From assembly GCA_018821535.1 (NCBI GenBank), contig JAHJLV010000055.1, forward strand, positions 61,626 through 125,625: DNA of 64,000 nt. Reading direction: 5' to 3'. The stretch comes from Pseudomonadota bacterium (GTDB taxonomy: Bacteria > Desulfobacterota > Desulfobacteria > Desulfobacterales > Desulfobacteraceae). The first letter of the stretch is position 1. Every line of letters begins with the position of its first letter. Position numbers and translations under genes: made by a program. The notes under the pieces are model-generated. The model saw only the letters and a program-made list of their open reading frames with translations, ran no database searches and was not told the origin of the DNA. Below are positions 8,197-16,246 of the stretch, piece after piece.

Positions 8197-9009
8197 TTAA
8201 CACGGTTTTTTGATCAACACAAAGGCAGACCAGTTTTTTTCATCTTTCTGCCATTGAAGATGAAAGCCTTTTCGGGAATATAAAGCGATCAGATCATTTT
8301 TTTCCCAGCTTCTTACCCCGGATAAAACAGCAACGCCGTTATCTGTTAAACTGTTGAAAACAGGGTCGCACAGTGATTTGAGCGTGGGCCATCTTAAATT
8401 GGCACAGATGATGGAAAATTTATTTTTATCTTCTGCAAACGGGGTGGGTAGCAGGTGAATTTGGGTCTCAAGACGGTTGTGCGTTATGTTTTTTTTCGCT
8501 TCATTGATGGATATGGGATCAATCTCATGGGCCTGGCATTTACAAAGACCTGCAAGACACATGGCAAAAGCCAGAACACCCGAGCCTGTACCGATATCAA
8601 CGCCTGAGTCCGCTTTATCCAATTGAAGGTCCGGGCTTTGAAAAAAACACAGATCAATGGCCTGAAGGCAGAGTCTGGTGGTGGAGTGCTGGCCAGATCC
8701 AAAGGAAATGCCCTGTTGTAATACGATCTGGATATCATCTGAATCGGATTCCGGGTTGAAAAATTCCGGGGGAGTCAGGATAAAATGATCTGAAATCCTG
8801 ACCGGTCGTAAGAAGCTTTTTTCAATATAGGTGGTTCCGTAGAGATAATGGTAACAAAGCTCCTGACTGTCTATGAGTGTCTGTAATATCTTTTTGGCAG
8901 ATCGGGATGAAACACCGCGTTGGGTTTTGATTTGCTTTACAAGGTCTCGGGCGCAGATTCTGGCATCAGATTGAGAAAGGATATCTAAAACATCTTCAAA
9001 GCGTGTCAT
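8197..9009 (-). CDS. PrmA-like methyltransferase with N-terminal winged-helix-like domain
   Basis: 270 residues. The catalytic half matches ribosomal protein L11 methyltransferase: FGSGQHSTT (103-111) corresponds to the FGTGxHPTT motif, VDIGTGSGVLA (138-148) is SAM motif I, then HEIDPISI and ICANLRWPTL. Residues 1-75 do not look like the usual PrmA substrate-recognition domain; they read as a helix-turn-helix or winged helix (DILSQSDARICARDLVKQI...SRSAKKILQTLI). It is therefore a PrmA paralogue whose substrate may not be L11. It overlaps the next upstream gene by 14 bases, indicating translational coupling. Confidence 0.72.
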   Translation of the reverse strand: MTRFEDVLDILSQSDARICARDLVKQIKTQRGVSSRSAKKILQTLIDSQELCYHYLYGTTYIEKSFLRPVRISDHFILTPPEFFNPESDSDDIQIVLQQGISFGSGQHSTTRLCLQAIDLCFFQSPDLQLDKADSGVDIGTGSGVLAFAMCLAGLCKCQAHEIDPISINEAKKNITHNRLETQIHLLPTPFAEDKNKFSIICANLRWPTLKSLCDPVFNSLTDNGVAVLSGVRSWEKNDLIALYSRKGFHLQWQKDEKNWSAFVLIKKPC

Positions 9010-9352
9010 AACCTTCTTTTTTCAACAGATCGGCATACCAGATGGCAAAATCAAACATCCCCCGGGTTCGCTCCTCATCATTGATGATACCCAGACACAT
9101 TTCAAGAGCGGCTTGGGCATAGGTGTTTGAATACTCATCCGCATCTATGTTGCTTAAAAATTCTCTGATCAGCATCTGGCTGGTCCGTTTGGTTTTATCT
9201 TTCCGGATATCAATGGGATCTTTGGGCTCCTGGAACGGGTCCCATTTTTCATAGCCCTTTTTGAGAATCTGTTTCTGGCCTCTTGTGCCCATGGCATCAA
9301 AAATAGCTTTTTTCTTGTCTTCAATCTGTTCCCGGGAAAAGGTGTTATCCAT
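8996..9352 (-). CDS. Conserved-looking hypothetical protein, 118 residues
   Basis: I do not recognise a family. The protein is soluble, rich in charged residues and predicted helical, beginning MDNTFSREQIEDKKKA and ending LKKEGYDTL, with no signal peptide or metal motif. ATG 9352 is preferred because TTGGAG lies 9 bases upstream; a longer start at 9382 has weaker support. It overlaps the YkgJ gene upstream by 8 bases and the PrmA-like gene downstream by 14 bases, so the three are almost certainly one translationally coupled unit, which suggests a shared process. Confidence 0.65.
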   Translation of the reverse strand: MDNTFSREQIEDKKKAIFDAMGTRGQKQILKKGYEKWDPFQEPKDPIDIRKDKTKRTSQMLIREFLSNIDADEYSNTYAQAALEMCLGIINDEERTRGMFDFAIWYADLLKKEGYDTL

Positions 9353-10001
9353 TTTTTTTGACTCCAAGATATTCATCATCAAAATCCGTCACCAATGCCA
9401 TGGAAACCGGAATCAGTATTTCATGCATTTTAATTTTTTCTGATTTGATGTCTCTGACCAGTTCAGCAGAAAGCAGCTGAAGCTGGGTATATATTTTATC
9501 CATATTCAATGTGGGATAGGGCTCTCCCTGCTTGAAATTGGTTCGCCCGCAGATATGGCTTACACCGGCTGTTGAAGTGGGTATTCCGTAGATTCTGCAG
9601 GTAATGGGCCGCTTGTCGTACATCACGCACAGGTTGTCTTCTCCTAAAAGCGGACACCGGATTCTTTCCTGGGACATTTTTCCAATAATTTCCAGTTGAT
9701 CTGCACCATCTTTTGCCTCTTTGAAGGCCTTTCGTTTCATCTTTGTCAGGGCACGGTCTGTTTTGTCTGCGATTTCAAGTACCTGATTTTTTTGTAACCC
9801 ACTGAATTTTTTCAGAAAATGATCTTTAAGATATAATGCCTCAATCAGGGTGAGATCAAAAATGGCGTAACAGCAGTCGCTGCATTTTTCTCTGCAGAAA
9901 ACTTCTTTGGGATATTCTTTTTTGACCCGGTCAAATACAGCGTCAACAATCTGGACCAGGGCTTCATATTTTACGAAATGGTCTTTTAAATCTAAGGTCA
10001 T
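9345..10001 (-). CDS. YkgJ-family cysteine-cluster protein
   Basis: 218 residues. A cysteine-rich metal-binding domain is visible: CREKCSDCCYAIFDLTLIEA near residue 45, then CPLLGEDNLCVMYDKRPITCRIYG and HICG. This pattern (CxxxCxxCC...C...C..RP..CR.YG) defines the YkgJ/UPF0153 family, proposed to bind zinc or an iron-sulfur cluster; function is not established. ATG 10001 follows AAGGA. A second YkgJ-family gene is present at 30.5-31.3 kb. It overlaps the small hypothetical gene and begins just beyond the end of mnmE, with which it may be co-transcribed. Confidence 0.82.
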   Translation of the reverse strand: MTLDLKDHFVKYEALVQIVDAVFDRVKKEYPKEVFCREKCSDCCYAIFDLTLIEALYLKDHFLKKFSGLQKNQVLEIADKTDRALTKMKRKAFKEAKDGADQLEIIGKMSQERIRCPLLGEDNLCVMYDKRPITCRIYGIPTSTAGVSHICGRTNFKQGEPYPTLNMDKIYTQLQLLSAELVRDIKSEKIKMHEILIPVSMALVTDFDDEYLGVKKNG

Positions 10002-10012
10002 ATCTTTTTCCT

Positions 10013-11389
10013 TTATTTTCCAATGCAAAAATTAGTAAAAATAGTATCCAATATATCCAGGGATGCGGTTTCTCCTGTAATTGTTCCAAGAGAATCAATA
10101 CTATTTTTAATATCCATGGCTAAAAGTTCTTCCTCCTGATGCGTCTTCAAGCCTTTTTTCACCGCCATCAGGCTTTTCACGGTCTGTTCAAGGGCTTTTT
10201 TATGGCGAAGATTCGGGATAACACTGGAAGTCCCCATATCAATCTGGGAAAGCGTTACGCTTACAATTTTTTGTTTTAATTCAGTAATTCCTTTGTTCAG
10301 CAAGGCAGAAATTTTTATCAGTGGAATATCTTTGTATTTTTCTGATAATTTCGGCAAGGGTTTATCCTCAATATCAAGTTTATTGATAACAAAAATGGTT
10401 TTTTTACCCAGAGGAATAACTTTTTCAAATTCTGCGTCCAAAAATTTTGACCCCGGCTCTTTTAAAAATAACACCAGGTCTGAGGCGATGATGTGGTCCT
10501 TGGCTTTTTCAATGCCGATGATTTCCACCAGATCATCTGTCTGGTGGATACCTGCTGTATCGGCAATAACAAAAGGAATCCCGTCGATATTCAGCCCTTC
10601 TTCAATGGGGTCACGCGTGGTGCCGGGGATGGCGGTTACAATGGACCGGTCCTTTCCTAAAAGTCTGTTCATCAGGCTTGATTTGCCCACATTGGGCGGG
10701 CCACAGATCGTTATCCGGATGCCTTCTTTTAAAAAGCTGGCGTCATCGTGCTGTTTAATGAAGTCTTTACACTGCTCCAGAATGCCGTCAATCATCTGAA
10801 TATCTGCAGCACTGGCTTCAAAAGCCAGGACATCTTCGGGAAAATCAATATTGGCTTCAAGAACAGACAAAAAACCGATCAGTTTTTCTCTCAAGGCTTG
10901 AATCTGTGTTTTCAAGGCACCCAGATTCTGGGAGGATGCAAATTTTAATGCGTTCATTGATTTTGCATTAATAATATCTGCTACAGCCTCGGCCTGGGTT
11001 AAATCGATTCTCTGGTTTAAAAAAGCTCTTTTGGTAAACTCACCGGGTTCGGACAGTCTGGCACCAAGGGACAGAACCTGATCCAGAATGGTTTTTAGAA
11101 CCATGGTTCCGGAATGCGCCTGTATTTCAATGATATCTTCTGCCGTATAAGAAGCTGGTGCCTTCATTGGAATGAGCAGAATTTCATCCAGAATGTCTGA
11201 ATTTGTTGGATTGAAAATATACCCGTGATAGACCCTGTGGGAGTTAAAATTCTTAAAGCCCACAGGGCTGGTTTTTGAGCGTGAAAAAATTTTAGAAGCA
11301 ATATCAAAGGCGTCAGAGCCGGAGATTCTTATGACACCAATACCGCCACTGCCAAAAGGCGTTGCTATTGCGGCAATTGTTTCATTCAT
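10013..11389 (-). CDS. mnmE: tRNA modification GTPase MnmE (TrmE)
   Basis: 458 residues, the normal family length. It has the N-terminal formyl-tetrahydrofolate-binding domain (TIAAIATPFGSGGIGVIRISG), a helical domain split by the G domain, P-loop GPPNVGKSS, switch region TTRDPIEE, DTAGI, NKLD, and the diagnostic C-terminal CIGK. With MnmG it modifies the wobble uridine of certain tRNAs. It lies 3 bases after jag in the conserved rpmH-rnpA-yidD-yidC-jag-mnmE block and lacks a strong ribosome site, consistent with coupled translation. Confidence 0.97.
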   Translation of the reverse strand: MNETIAAIATPFGSGGIGVIRISGSDAFDIASKIFSRSKTSPVGFKNFNSHRVYHGYIFNPTNSDILDEILLIPMKAPASYTAEDIIEIQAHSGTMVLKTILDQVLSLGARLSEPGEFTKRAFLNQRIDLTQAEAVADIINAKSMNALKFASSQNLGALKTQIQALREKLIGFLSVLEANIDFPEDVLAFEASAADIQMIDGILEQCKDFIKQHDDASFLKEGIRITICGPPNVGKSSLMNRLLGKDRSIVTAIPGTTRDPIEEGLNIDGIPFVIADTAGIHQTDDLVEIIGIEKAKDHIIASDLVLFLKEPGSKFLDAEFEKVIPLGKKTIFVINKLDIEDKPLPKLSEKYKDIPLIKISALLNKGITELKQKIVSVTLSQIDMGTSSVIPNLRHKKALEQTVKSLMAVKKGLKTHQEEELLAMDIKNSIDSLGTITGETASLDILDTIFTNFCIGK

Positions 11390-11392
11390 ATA

Positions 11393-12307
11393 TTATCTTT
11401 TGGACTGTCTTTTTCCCCTGAAGGAAGTCTTTTTTTTCGGGAAGATGACCAGCCGTCGGTAGTATCCATCTCCCATGCTCTGAGTCCGGACAGCGGTGTC
11501 GTCTTTAAGTGCAAGATGGACGATACGCCGGTCCTGGGCGCTCATCTGGTTGATGGTGGCAGGTCTTCCTGTTTTTTTGGCCTTGTCCGCCATTTTAAAT
11601 GCCAGGTGCTTGAGGTTGGCTTTCCGAGTTTCCATATAGCCTTCAATATCAACCTTGACTCTGACCCGACCTTCACTTTTCCGGTTGATAATTTTATCTG
11701 CCAGAAACTGCATGGCATCCAGAGTCTGGCCTTTTCTACCGATGAGAATTCCTGCATTGCCGCCTTCAATTTTCAATGTCAGGCGGTCTTCTTCTGTGTG
11801 GGCTGAAACGATTGTATCATCGGTGATCAGGTCTGCCATCTTCTGTAATGATTCGATACCCAGGTCAATGGACTCCTGGGTGACATCTACAGGTTCGGGT
11901 TTGTCATAGACGGGTTTATCATCAGCAGGTGTGTCATCGGTGGTTTCTTCTGGGGCCGGGGTTTCGGATGCGTCCGGCGCCGGCTCTTTGGAAATTTTTT
12001 CTATGTCCGATGGTGCGGGTTTTGTTTTTTTTGGCTTGGGCTTGGGTTTTTCTTCCAGACGGGTTTCTTCTCCAAAGGCTTCATCCACAAAGGACTTAAT
12101 GCCTTCAGACCGCTGTGCTTCATCCGGCAATTCCGGAAGATATACTTTAATCTTTGCATCTTTTCTGCCAACAATACCGAAAATTCCGGAAGTACCTTCG
12201 GAAATTACATCATATTTTAATTGGTTTTTTGAAAGCGATAATGCAGCACAGGCATTTTTAACAGCAATGGTGACATCTTTTCCGCTGAACTCCTGGGTTT
12301 GTGTCAT
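11393..12307 (-). CDS. jag: Jag/KhpB RNA-binding protein
   Basis: 304 residues. The N-terminal Jag_N domain (VTIAVKNACAALSLSKNQLKYDVI..GTSGIFGIVGRKDAKIKV) is followed by a long acidic, proline- and lysine-rich linker (about residues 85-140), a KH-type domain with the GRKG loop (IGRKGQTLDAMQFLADKI), and a C-terminal R3H domain (SAQDRRIVHLALKDD). It is an RNA-binding protein encoded next to yidC in many bacteria and linked to envelope growth and RNA regulation. AGGAGG precedes ATG 12307. The linker is unusually long and low in complexity. Confidence 0.93.
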   Translation of the reverse strand: MTQTQEFSGKDVTIAVKNACAALSLSKNQLKYDVISEGTSGIFGIVGRKDAKIKVYLPELPDEAQRSEGIKSFVDEAFGEETRLEEKPKPKPKKTKPAPSDIEKISKEPAPDASETPAPEETTDDTPADDKPVYDKPEPVDVTQESIDLGIESLQKMADLITDDTIVSAHTEEDRLTLKIEGGNAGILIGRKGQTLDAMQFLADKIINRKSEGRVRVKVDIEGYMETRKANLKHLAFKMADKAKKTGRPATINQMSAQDRRIVHLALKDDTAVRTQSMGDGYYRRLVIFPKKKTSFRGKRQSKR

Positions 12308-12325
12308 ATTTCCTCCTACGTATAC

Positions 12326-14011
12326 TTATGCAAATTTCTTTTGAATATAATACTGTTGTCCCATTGAGATAATGTTGTTTACAAACATGTACAGGACCAG
12401 ACCGGCCGGGAAATTGATGAAAATTACCGTCATGAATATCGGCATGAGCATCATCATTTTTGCCTGCATGGGATCTCCTGCAGTCGGGGTCATTTTCTGC
12501 TGCAGCAAAAAGGATGCACCCATCAGCAGCGTCAGCACGGGAATGCCATAGGGTTCCTGCATCATTGGGATTGAAAAATTAAAACTGAACAGCCGGTCCG
12601 GAGCGGACAGATCTGTAATCCATCCTAAAAAGGGTGCATGTCGCAGCTCAATGGCCTGGTATAGCATCTTGTACAGTGCGAAAAAAATCGGCATCTGGAC
12701 CAGCATGGGCAGACAGCCTCCAGCAGGGTTTACTTTATAGGTTTTATACAGTCCCATGATTTCCTTGTTCATGCGCTGCTTGTCATCTTTATATTTTTCG
12801 CGCAGTTCCATCATCAGCGGAGACAGTTTTTTCATGGCATTCATGGATTTATAGCTTTTGGTTCCCAACGGCCAGAATATCAGTTTGATGAGTATGGTCA
12901 AAAGAATAATGGCAATACCATAATTGGGAATATAATCATGGATAATATTCATACCGATGAGCAGCGGTTTGGCCAGGATATTAAAAAAGCCGAAATTGAT
13001 GGCGTTTTTAAGACTGTTGTCATATTGGCTTAATATTTTTTCGCTTTTGGGTCCCATGTAGAAGGAAAAGGAATATTCCCCCTGCTGGCCAGGATCAAGG
13101 CGGGCCATTTTTTGGACATAATTGCTGGTCACCCAGTCATTGGCAAAGGCAAGTTCAATAAATGCATCTTCGGAAGCGTCATTCTGGGTCTTTTTCGGCA
13201 TGACAGTGGTCATGAAATAGCGTTCTGAAAACCCGGACCAGTCAATTTTTCCTTTAAAAATATTCTGTTCTTCGATGTCATCCGGATCAATGGCTTTGTA
13301 CTCATTGTTGATATAGGCAATTGGTCCTTCAAATGCGAATCGGGACCGGCTTTCAACTTCTTCATCATAAAGCCCGGGCGTCGAGATGACCAGTGCATCA
13401 TTCAGCGGCATGGTTGAACCGTTCTGAAAGACAACATCACAGTGAATCATATAGGAATCTGCTTTAAAGGTATAAATCTTTTTAACCACAATATTTTGCA
13501 AGCTTGTAAAAACAAATTCGATCTGCTGATCACCTTCGGCAAGTTCATAGGTGTTTGTATCGATTTTTGCTGTATACACAGCTGAATTTAATTCCGGGAT
13601 GGACTGATCTTTAAGGTTGACGGTCAGGGTTCCCTGGGGAAGCTGTTCTGAAACCAGTTGTTTGAACGGGGCGTCTTTTTTATTGTTTGCCCGGTAGTTT
13701 TTTAATTCAAGACTTTTTATTGCAGCGCCGTATTCTGAAATCGTCATCTGATACAGGGGAGTGGATACAGATATAATCCTGGCATCTTTTCTGGGCGGCA
13801 GGGCAGCAGGCTGCGGCTTTGTCTCAACAACATATTGAGAAACATTGGGAGCGGTTTTCCGGCTTGCGTCCTGCTGTTCTTTTGTCTGATCTTCAGTCTG
13901 CTGCTGAGAAACCGTATTCTGTACCTGAGGCTTAACAAAAAAGGTCTGGTAGCCTACAAGGACAATAACGGAAATCACAATAGCTAGGATTAATCGTTTT
14001 TGATCGTCCAT
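12326..14011 (-). CDS. yidC: Membrane protein insertase YidC
   Basis: 561 residues. An N-terminal signal-anchor (RLILAIVISVIVLVGYQTFF) leads to the large periplasmic domain typical of Gram-negative YidC (about residues 60-330), then the conserved five-span insertase core (YGIAIILLTILIKLIFWPLGTKSYKSM; NPAGGCLPMLVQMPIFFALY). The positively charged hydrophilic-groove arginine/lysine region and the C1 loop are present. ATG 14011 follows AGGAG, better than the ORF start at 14044. It inserts inner-membrane proteins with or without SecYEG and sits in the conserved rpmH block. Confidence 0.97.
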   Translation of the reverse strand: MDDQKRLILAIVISVIVLVGYQTFFVKPQVQNTVSQQQTEDQTKEQQDASRKTAPNVSQYVVETKPQPAALPPRKDARIISVSTPLYQMTISEYGAAIKSLELKNYRANNKKDAPFKQLVSEQLPQGTLTVNLKDQSIPELNSAVYTAKIDTNTYELAEGDQQIEFVFTSLQNIVVKKIYTFKADSYMIHCDVVFQNGSTMPLNDALVISTPGLYDEEVESRSRFAFEGPIAYINNEYKAIDPDDIEEQNIFKGKIDWSGFSERYFMTTVMPKKTQNDASEDAFIELAFANDWVTSNYVQKMARLDPGQQGEYSFSFYMGPKSEKILSQYDNSLKNAINFGFFNILAKPLLIGMNIIHDYIPNYGIAIILLTILIKLIFWPLGTKSYKSMNAMKKLSPLMMELREKYKDDKQRMNKEIMGLYKTYKVNPAGGCLPMLVQMPIFFALYKMLYQAIELRHAPFLGWITDLSAPDRLFSFNFSIPMMQEPYGIPVLTLLMGASFLLQQKMTPTAGDPMQAKMMMLMPIFMTVIFINFPAGLVLYMFVNNIISMGQQYYIQKKFA

Positions 14012-14088
14012 TTTCTCTCCTAAACTTAAAATAATTTGCGGCACCTTACATTAAATTTAAAGAGGAAAACAGTTATGCACAGGGTAAG

Positions 14089-14298
14089 TTAAGGGACAGG
14101 GTCAAACCCTCCTGCATGGAACGGGTGACAACGCAACACTCTTCTTACTGCAAGAGATGTTCCTTTAAGGCTACCGTATTTTTCCAAGGCCTCGATGGCA
14201 TATGCCGAGCAGGTTGGATAATACCGGCAATTTTTCCCTGTGAACGGTGATATGAAATATTGATAAAATTTAATAAATATGATGAATAGCTGTTTCAT
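14089..14298 (-). CDS. yidD: Membrane protein insertion efficiency factor YidD
   Basis: 69 residues, the usual small size. The conserved core is visible: FYQYFISPF, C-R-Y-Y-P-T-CSAYAIEAL, and a second cysteine pair region RRVLRCHPFHAGGFDPVP. YidD is an amphipathic membrane-associated protein that assists YidC-dependent insertion. It begins 4 bases after rnpA ends and lies upstream of yidC with a roughly 80-base gap that contains a single DnaA-box-like sequence. Confidence 0.95.
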   Translation of the reverse strand: MKQLFIIFIKFYQYFISPFTGKNCRYYPTCSAYAIEALEKYGSLKGTSLAVRRVLRCHPFHAGGFDPVP

Positions 14299-14302
14299 GG
14301 GT

Positions 14303-14650
14303 TTATACCAGGGCTATTTTTGCAAAAAGTTTATCAAGCTTCTCAATAATCTGCCTGTTGGATAGCGTAGTCAGACCTTTCTTTGCAATGATGTTGGTGT
14401 CTTTGGGTCCTGACATCGTCTCTTTATTGTGTCTGAAATATTCTCTAATAAGTCTTTTTATCCTGTTGCGTGCAACTGCATTCCCTACTTTTTTTGATAC
14501 TGTAATGCCAATTCGATTGTTTTGAGCCTCTTCTTTAAGTACAATAGCTAAAAAGCTGTCCGTGTGTACTTTAATCCCTTGTTTCGAAAGTGTTAAAAAC
14601 TGAGCTCTTTTCAGGAGCCTTGCTTCTTTTGGCAAACAAAAATTACTCAA
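14303..14650 (-). CDS. rnpA: Ribonuclease P protein component
   Basis: 115 residues. It has the family signature NRIKRLIREYFRHNK and the N-terminal LPKEARLLKRAQF. RnpA is the protein cofactor of RNase P, which matures tRNA 5' ends. The start reads TTG at 14650, preceded by AAAGGGG; there is no in-frame ATG or GTG near the expected N terminus, so a TTG start is needed for a full-length protein. It starts 12 bases after the rpmH stop. Confidence 0.95.
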   Translation of the reverse strand: MSNFCLPKEARLLKRAQFLTLSKQGIKVHTDSFLAIVLKEEAQNNRIGITVSKKVGNAVARNRIKRLIREYFRHNKETMSGPKDTNIIAKKGLTTLSNRQIIEKLDKLFAKIALV

Positions 14651-14662
14651 TAAACCCCTTTA

Positions 14663-14797
14663 TCAAACTGTAAGTCTTTTTCTTCCTTTTGCTCTTCTTG
14701 CGTTGATTACACGCCGGCCGCCTGTGGTGGACATTCTTTTAAGAAATCCGTGTTTTCTTGTTTTTTTCCGATTGCTCGGCTGAAATGTTCGTTTCAT
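14663..14797 (-). CDS. rpmH: Ribosomal protein L34
   Basis: 44 codons, translating to MKRTFQPSNRKKTRKHGFLK and continuing through a strongly basic tail to KRLTV. This is the complete, highly conserved L34 sequence of the large ribosomal subunit. AAGGA lies 11 bases upstream of ATG 14797. It is the first gene of the rpmH-rnpA-yidD-yidC-jag-mnmE block; an AT-rich leader of about 90 bases upstream probably holds the promoter. Confidence 0.98.
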   Translation of the reverse strand: MKRTFQPSNRKKTRKHGFLKRMSTTGGRRVINARRAKGRKRLTV

Positions 14798-14910
14798 AAA
14801 TCATCAATCCTTCAGGTTATATATATTAAATTAAACGGTTAATCTTACAAATCACATTAAACGTTAGAATTTAATGGTTTTTAAAAAAAATGTCAAGAAT
14901 GAAAAACGGG

Positions 14911-16125
14911 TTAAAGGGGCAGCAGTTTTTCAAGTCTTCGGGCCAGGGTGTCCAGAAACTGGATGGAATCCAGAATTTCTTTTGCCGGAGGATCACAGAT
15001 AGCTGCAAGATCACCGGTCATATATCCGTCTTCAATGGTTTCAACAACAACTGTTTCAAGTTTTTCTGCAAAGGAACACAGCTCCGGCAGATTGTCCAGC
15101 TCGCCTCGTTTTTTCAAAGCGCCGGTCCAGGCAAAAATAAGGGCAACCGCATTTGTGGATGTTTTCTCGCCTTTCAAGTGTTTGTAATAATGTCTCTGGA
15201 CAGTTCCGTGGGCAGCCTCATATTCAAAATAACCATGCGGGGAAACCAGAACAGAAGACATCATGGCAAGGGATCCGAAGGCGGATGCCACCATGTCGCT
15301 CATGACATCACCGTCATAGTTCTTGCAGGCCCACAGGATACCGCCTTCGGTTTTCATCATTCTGGCCACCACATCATCGATCAGTGTATAGAAAAATTCA
15401 ATTCCGGCAGCCTCAAATTTTGCCTTGTATTCTGTTTTAAAGATATCTTCAAAAATAAGTTTAAATGTCTGGTCATATTTTTTGGAAATGGTGTCTTTGG
15501 TGGCAAACCAGCAGTCAATGTTCTGGTCCAGGGAATATTCAAAGCATGCCCGGGCAAAACTTGAAATGGATGCGTCTGTATTGTGCATGCCCTGGATGAC
15601 GCCAGGTCCGGGAAGCTCCATGATCAGTTCTCTTGTTTCATTGCCATGGGCATCGGTGAAAACAATTTCTGCTGTGCCGCCGGTCTCGGTTTTAATTTCA
15701 GCATTTTTGTACACATCACCATAGGCGTGTCTGCCCACAACAATGGGTTTTTTCCAGGATTTTACCGCGGGTTTGACATTATTCAGCAGGATGGGTTTTC
15801 TGAAAACCGTTCCGTCCAGCATGGCCCGTATGGTGCCGTTGGGGCTTTTCCACTGTTTTTTCAAAGAATATTCTTCCACCCGTTCCTGATTCGGGGTGAT
15901 GGTGGCATTTTTTACGCCCACCCCGTATTTTTTGATGGCATTTGCAGCATCTATTGTAATCTGATCATCTGTTTCATCTCTTTTTTGAATCCCGAGGTCA
16001 TAATATTCACTTTTTAAATCCACAAAAGGTTCAATGAGTTTTTCCTTGATTATGGGCCACAGCACCCGGGTCATTTCATCTCCATCAAGTTCCACAATCG
16101 GGGTTTTCATTTGAATCTTTGCCAT
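14911..16125 (-). CDS. icd: NADP-dependent isocitrate dehydrogenase, type II (eukaryote-like)
   Basis: 404 residues. The N terminus (TPIVELDGDEMTRVLWPIIKEKLIEPF) and substrate loop (SPNGTIRAMLDGTVFRKPI) match the IDH1/IDH2-like homodimeric subfamily rather than the E. coli type; YDGDVMSDMVASAFGSLAMM carries the metal-binding aspartates and HGTVQRHYYKH the NADP-contacting region. It oxidises isocitrate to 2-oxoglutarate in the oxidative TCA cycle, in line with complete oxidation of acetyl units. Start ATG 16125 follows AAGGAG, and a good sigma-70-like promoter lies about 70 bases upstream. Confidence 0.96.
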   Translation of the reverse strand: MAKIQMKTPIVELDGDEMTRVLWPIIKEKLIEPFVDLKSEYYDLGIQKRDETDDQITIDAANAIKKYGVGVKNATITPNQERVEEYSLKKQWKSPNGTIRAMLDGTVFRKPILLNNVKPAVKSWKKPIVVGRHAYGDVYKNAEIKTETGGTAEIVFTDAHGNETRELIMELPGPGVIQGMHNTDASISSFARACFEYSLDQNIDCWFATKDTISKKYDQTFKLIFEDIFKTEYKAKFEAAGIEFFYTLIDDVVARMMKTEGGILWACKNYDGDVMSDMVASAFGSLAMMSSVLVSPHGYFEYEAAHGTVQRHYYKHLKGEKTSTNAVALIFAWTGALKKRGELDNLPELCSFAEKLETVVVETIEDGYMTGDLAAICDPPAKEILDSIQFLDTLARRLEKLLPL

Positions 16126-16190
16126 GTGTTTCTCCTTATATGCTTATCTCATATGTTTTAATTTTAACGGTTTTTTTAATTTTTCGGGGT

Positions 16191-16219
16191 ATCATATATT
16201 TTTTGGCGCATTAACTCAA
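16191..16219 (-). promoter_or_regulatory. Probable promoter of icd
   Basis: On the minus strand TTGAGT (16214-16219) and TATGAT (16191-16196) are separated by exactly 17 bases, giving 4/6 and 5/6 matches to the sigma-70 consensus. The predicted start of transcription is near 16184, leaving a leader of about 60 bases before icd. This would let icd be expressed separately from rng, which ends at 16247. Confidence 0.55.
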
Positions 16220-16246
16220 GGGGTGAACTTTGTTATTGGACAGGTC

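Noticed and set aside
14073..14081. TTATGCACA, a match to the DnaA-box consensus, in the yidD-yidC gap of the rpmH region
   Set aside because: It is a single site with no dnaA gene, AT-rich unwinding element or box cluster nearby, so a replication origin cannot be claimed.
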